DNA from: Leptospira noumeaensis
GTDB taxonomy: Bacteria > Spirochaetota > Leptospiria > Leptospirales > Leptospiraceae
Length of the DNA: 64,000 nt
Direction: 5' to 3'
Assembly: GCF_004770765.1 (NCBI RefSeq)
Contig: NZ_RQFK01000007.1
Coordinates: 124,001-188,000 of the forward strand
Part shown: piece after piece, positions 61,606-64,000 of the stretch
Position numbering within the stretch: the first letter of the stretch is position 1
How the letters are laid out: each line of letters starts with the position of its first letter
The notes under the pieces: generated by a model
What the model was told of the DNA's origin: nothing
Seen by the model: the letters and a program-made list of their open reading frames with translations, nothing else
Databases searched by the model: none
Program-made: the position numbers and the translations under genes

Positions 61606-62513
61606 ATTTATCCAAAGTTTTGATTTATGGAATGGGGCTTATGGGTGGATCCTTAGCCCTCGCCATTCGCAGGAAATTTTCGGATGCAGAAATTACAGCT
61701 GTCGTTCGTTCCGAAAAAAGTAAAAATACAATCCTGACTAAAAACCTCGCCGACCAAGTTTTTTTAGAATCGGAGTTCACTTCTCCTGACTGGAATCAAT
61801 ATGATTTGGTGGTCTTTAGCACTCCTGTAGAATCCATTCTGAAAATCATTCCTAAACTTCCCAAATCAGGAAATACCATCTTTATCGATTTGGGATCAAC
61901 CAAAGAGACCATTGTGGCCGCTGTGGAATCATATTATGGAAATATGATTCACAATTATATTTCTACCCATCCGATGTGTGGATCCGAACAAGTGGGCCCG
62001 GACGCTGCCGTCTCCGATTTGTATGTGGATAAACTATGTATACTCACTCCTCCGAAATCGGCATCTAACGTTAGTTTGGAATGGGTTCGATCGTTTTGGG
62101 AGAAAATTGGTTCTTGGACTTTGGAAATGGATTCCAAATCTCATGATGAAACTTTGGCTTACTTATCTCATCTTCCTCATGTCATTTCTACTTTGCTTGT
62201 GAATGTAGCGGGAGCCAATCCTACAACCAAAAAAGAAATCATGGGATCTTCTAAACCCATTACCGGTGGTGGGTTTCGGGATATGTCAAGGATAGCTGGT
62301 TCCAATCCTGATATGTGGATTTCCATTTTTAAAGAAAACCAAAGTTTTTTACGTAAATCAATTGATGATTTGATCAAACAACTGTTGGAGTTTCGGGATC
62401 TATTTGGGTCCAATGGTTCTTTTGAGGAAGATAAAATTCGTAAAATTTGGGAATTGGCTCTGGTCAATAAAGAAGAAATTCGAAAGATACATGAAGTTTT
62501 TAAAAAATATTAG
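61602..62513 (+). CDS. tyrA: Prephenate dehydrogenase
   Basis: 303 residues. The dinucleotide-binding motif [10 protein letters not shown] starts at residue 10. The catalytic region has [13 protein letters not shown], and FIDLGSTKE and [11 protein letters not shown] are typical of TyrA. It oxidises prephenate to 4-hydroxyphenylpyruvate for tyrosine. There is no C-terminal ACT domain, so tyrosine feedback through one is not expected. The next gene starts 22 bases before its stop. Confidence 0.94.
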   Translation: MNLSKVLIYGMGLMGGSLALAIRRKFSDAEITAVVRSEKSKNTILTKNLADQVFLESEFTSPDWNQYDLVVFSTPVESILKIIPKLPKSGNTIFIDLGSTKETIVAAVESYYGNMIHNYISTHPMCGSEQVGPDAAVSDLYVDKLCILTPPKSASNVSLEWVRSFWEKIGSWTLEMDSKSHDETLAYLSHLPHVISTLLVNVAGANPTTKKEIMGSSKPITGGGFRDMSRIAGSNPDMWISIFKENQSFLRKSIDDLIKQLLEFRDLFGSNGSFEEDKIRKIWELALVNKEEIRKIHEVFKKY

Positions 62514-63648
62514 TAAGTTAAGCGGCTGTAAGGCGGCCATTCTCACCAACCAAAGTGCATTTGGTTTTAACGGAAAATACCATTTCCAAACTTATGCAGA
62601 AATTTTTGATCTAAAAACTATCTTTTTACCGGAACATGGGCTTTTTGCTGAATTACAAGATCAGGTGAGTGGTGATGAACTCAAATATCTTTTTGGAGAT
62701 ATGCAAATTGTAAACCTCTATGGAAAAGAAGAAAGGAGTCTTGTTCCGCCACGAGAAAGTTTGATCGGATTGGATGTCATTATCATTGATATCAAAGATG
62801 TGGGTTCCCGTTATTATACATTTTTAACTACGGCTTATTATATTTTATCTGAGATTTCGCGACTAAAAAAAGAAACTGGGAAAGCACCAATTTTTCTAGT
62901 GATCGATTCACCAAATCCAATTGGTAAAAAAGTAGAAGGGACTCCGCTCCAAAAAGAATTTGAATCCTTTGTGGGTGTCACTTCTGTGTTACATAGACAT
63001 GGGCTCACCCCTGGAGGATTATTATCATATTATAATGAAACCTTCCATTTAAAAGTGGATGTGGTGGTGGTTCCTGTGGGAGTTTTCCATCCAAAGTCTA
63101 TTTCTCAATTTGAATGGGTTCCACCTTCTCCTAATATTCCCACACAAAGCACTTGTTTTGTGTATCCTGGGATGTGCCTTTTGGAAGGAACGAACCTTTC
63201 CGAAGGAAGAGGGACGACAAAACCCTTTGAAACTTTTGGAGCTCCCTATTTAGTTGGTAAAGCAAAAGAGGAATTAGACAAACGAATGGATATGCACCAG
63301 TCAGATGACTTTCGTTTGCGAACTTTACGTTTTTTACCTACCTTTCATAAGTATGCAGGTACTATTTGTGAAGGATACCAACTCATGGTATTAAAACCAA
63401 AACATTTCCATTCTTTATATTTTGTTTTGTACTTTTTGAAACAACTGGGAGAATTATTCCCCAAGGAATTCGAATATTTAAAAGGTGTGTATGAGTTTCG
63501 TTCAGACAGGCCAGCGATTGAACTTCTTGCTGGAGACAGTGTTCTGCTTGATTATTTATACGGCAAATTATCGGAATCTTCGCTCAGTGAGTACTTAGAC
63601 CAGTCAGAACGTACATGGATGAAGCTCACAAAACCTTATCGATATTAA
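62491..63648 (+). CDS. NamZ/DUF1343 exo-beta-N-acetylmuramidase family protein
   Basis: 385 residues from the ATG at 62491; an in-frame start at 62404 would lie deep in tyrA. DUF1343 marks are [28 protein letters not shown] (EHG motif), [27 protein letters not shown] and [21 protein letters not shown]. The characterised member NamZ removes N-acetylmuramic acid from peptidoglycan fragments. Most relatives are exported, but I see no signal peptide here, which points to a cytoplasmic recycling role or a missing N-terminus. Confidence 0.85.
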   Translation: MKFLKNISKLSGCKAAILTNQSAFGFNGKYHFQTYAEIFDLKTIFLPEHGLFAELQDQVSGDELKYLFGDMQIVNLYGKEERSLVPPRESLIGLDVIIIDIKDVGSRYYTFLTTAYYILSEISRLKKETGKAPIFLVIDSPNPIGKKVEGTPLQKEFESFVGVTSVLHRHGLTPGGLLSYYNETFHLKVDVVVVPVGVFHPKSISQFEWVPPSPNIPTQSTCFVYPGMCLLEGTNLSEGRGTTKPFETFGAPYLVGKAKEELDKRMDMHQSDDFRLRTLRFLPTFHKYAGTICEGYQLMVLKPKHFHSLYFVLYFLKQLGELFPKEFEYLKGVYEFRSDRPAIELLAGDSVLLDYLYGKLSESSLSEYLDQSERTWMKLTKPYRY

Positions 63649-63696
63649 TTTTTTTAACAAATTGGTGTTGCAGACCGACTAAAGACTAGGTATACA

Positions 63697-64000
63697 ATGA
63701 CCATGACAAGAATGTTTCGAACCGTTTTTCTGGTTTCCTTAATGGCAACCTTATTAACCAACTGCGGTTATAACCGCATCCAAGAGTTGGATGAAGAAGT
63801 CACTGCTTCTTGGGCAGAAGTTCTCAACCAATACAAAAGAAGATCTGATTTAGTTCCTAATTTGGTTTCCGCCGTGAAAGGATTTGCGAACCAAGAAAAA
63901 GAAATTATGACAGGAATTGCAGAAGCACGTGCAAAAATTGGATCCATCCAAGCAACTCCAGAACTTGTAAACAATCCAGAGAGTTTGAAAAAATTTGACC
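63697..64000 (+). CDS. LemA-family protein, 3' truncated by the window
   Basis: The visible 101 residues start at an ATG with AGG upstream. A hydrophobic lipoprotein-type signal (FLVSLMATLLTNC) is followed by YNRIQELDEEVTASWAEVLNQYKRRSDLVPNLV, the LemA core. LemA proteins are helical, membrane-anchored and of unclear role. The gene continues beyond the window. Confidence 0.9.
   Translation, partial: MTMTRMFRTVFLVSLMATLLTNCGYNRIQELDEEVTASWAEVLNQYKRRSDLVPNLVSAVKGFANQEKEIMTGIAEARAKIGSIQATPELVNNPESLKKFD

Noticed and set aside
1..64000. tRNA, rRNA, CRISPR or insertion-sequence genes
   Set aside because: No cloverleaf with a GGTTCGA-type T arm, no rRNA core segments, no regularly spaced repeats and no transposase frames were seen.

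Overview
The window comes from a spirochaete, most likely a free-living (saprophytic) Leptospira. The evidence is the moderately AT-rich sequence, many Leptospira-style lipoproteins with short lipoboxes ending in Cys, several class III adenylate cyclases on mixed sensor modules, PAS/HisKA_2 signalling, a chemotaxis block, and a saprophyte-like metabolic set (class II photolyase, AmtB/GlnK, GH94 phosphorylase). The genus is inferred from protein resemblance; no rRNA or tRNA gene was found in the window.

Layout. 1-8.7 kb: 3' end of a PAS histidine kinase, an acyltransferase, an arsR/SRPBCC pair with a perfect 14-bp inverted repeat upstream, a CLC-F-like anion transporter, a FecR lipoprotein and a Cache-type chemoreceptor. 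8.7-17 kb: an outer-membrane porin, a CitE-like lyase, a truncated haemoglobin whose 5' end is fused to a GC-rich palindromic island, a lipoprotein gene split by an in-frame TGA, a variant carbamoyltransferase, a PilZ protein, a di-haem peroxidase and a TetR regulator. 17-22.4 kb: pyrE, two hypothetical genes and an FtsX/LolD-type ABC exporter.

22.5-29.5 kb is the most striking locus: a six-gene Hyf/Ech-like complex (hyfB-C-E-F-G-I order). Its proton-pumping membrane subunits look intact. The large subunit has lost all four NiFe-ligand cysteines and the small subunit all four proximal-cluster cysteines, leaving one ferredoxin-type cluster. It is best read as an energy-converting-hydrogenase-related (Ehr) complex. 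29.5-46.6 kb: three adenylate cyclases with different sensor modules (pseudo-receiver, seven-TM-like, 2Fe-2S ferredoxin), an HDOD protein, a SpoIID lipoprotein, an RlmD-type RNA methylase, ClpS, a photolyase, amtB-glnK behind a sigma-54-like promoter, and a GH94 enzyme translationally coupled to an SbmA/BacA-like ABC protein whose ATPase motifs are all degenerate.

46.7-64 kb: an alpha/beta hydrolase-tetR operon with twin 17-bp operators touching the start codon, then a long co-directional run: thrS, infC-rpmI-rplT, a ZapB-like coiled coil, zapA, 5-FTHF cyclo-ligase, cheW-cheA-cheB-cheY, scpA-scpB, pheA-tyrA, a NamZ/DUF1343 muramidase and the start of a LemA protein. CheA carries a C-terminal CheC-type CheY-P phosphatase domain. 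A palindromic repeat with core GTAAGTnACTTAC occurs at three places, one of them inside the coding sequence of the Hyf-like small subunit.
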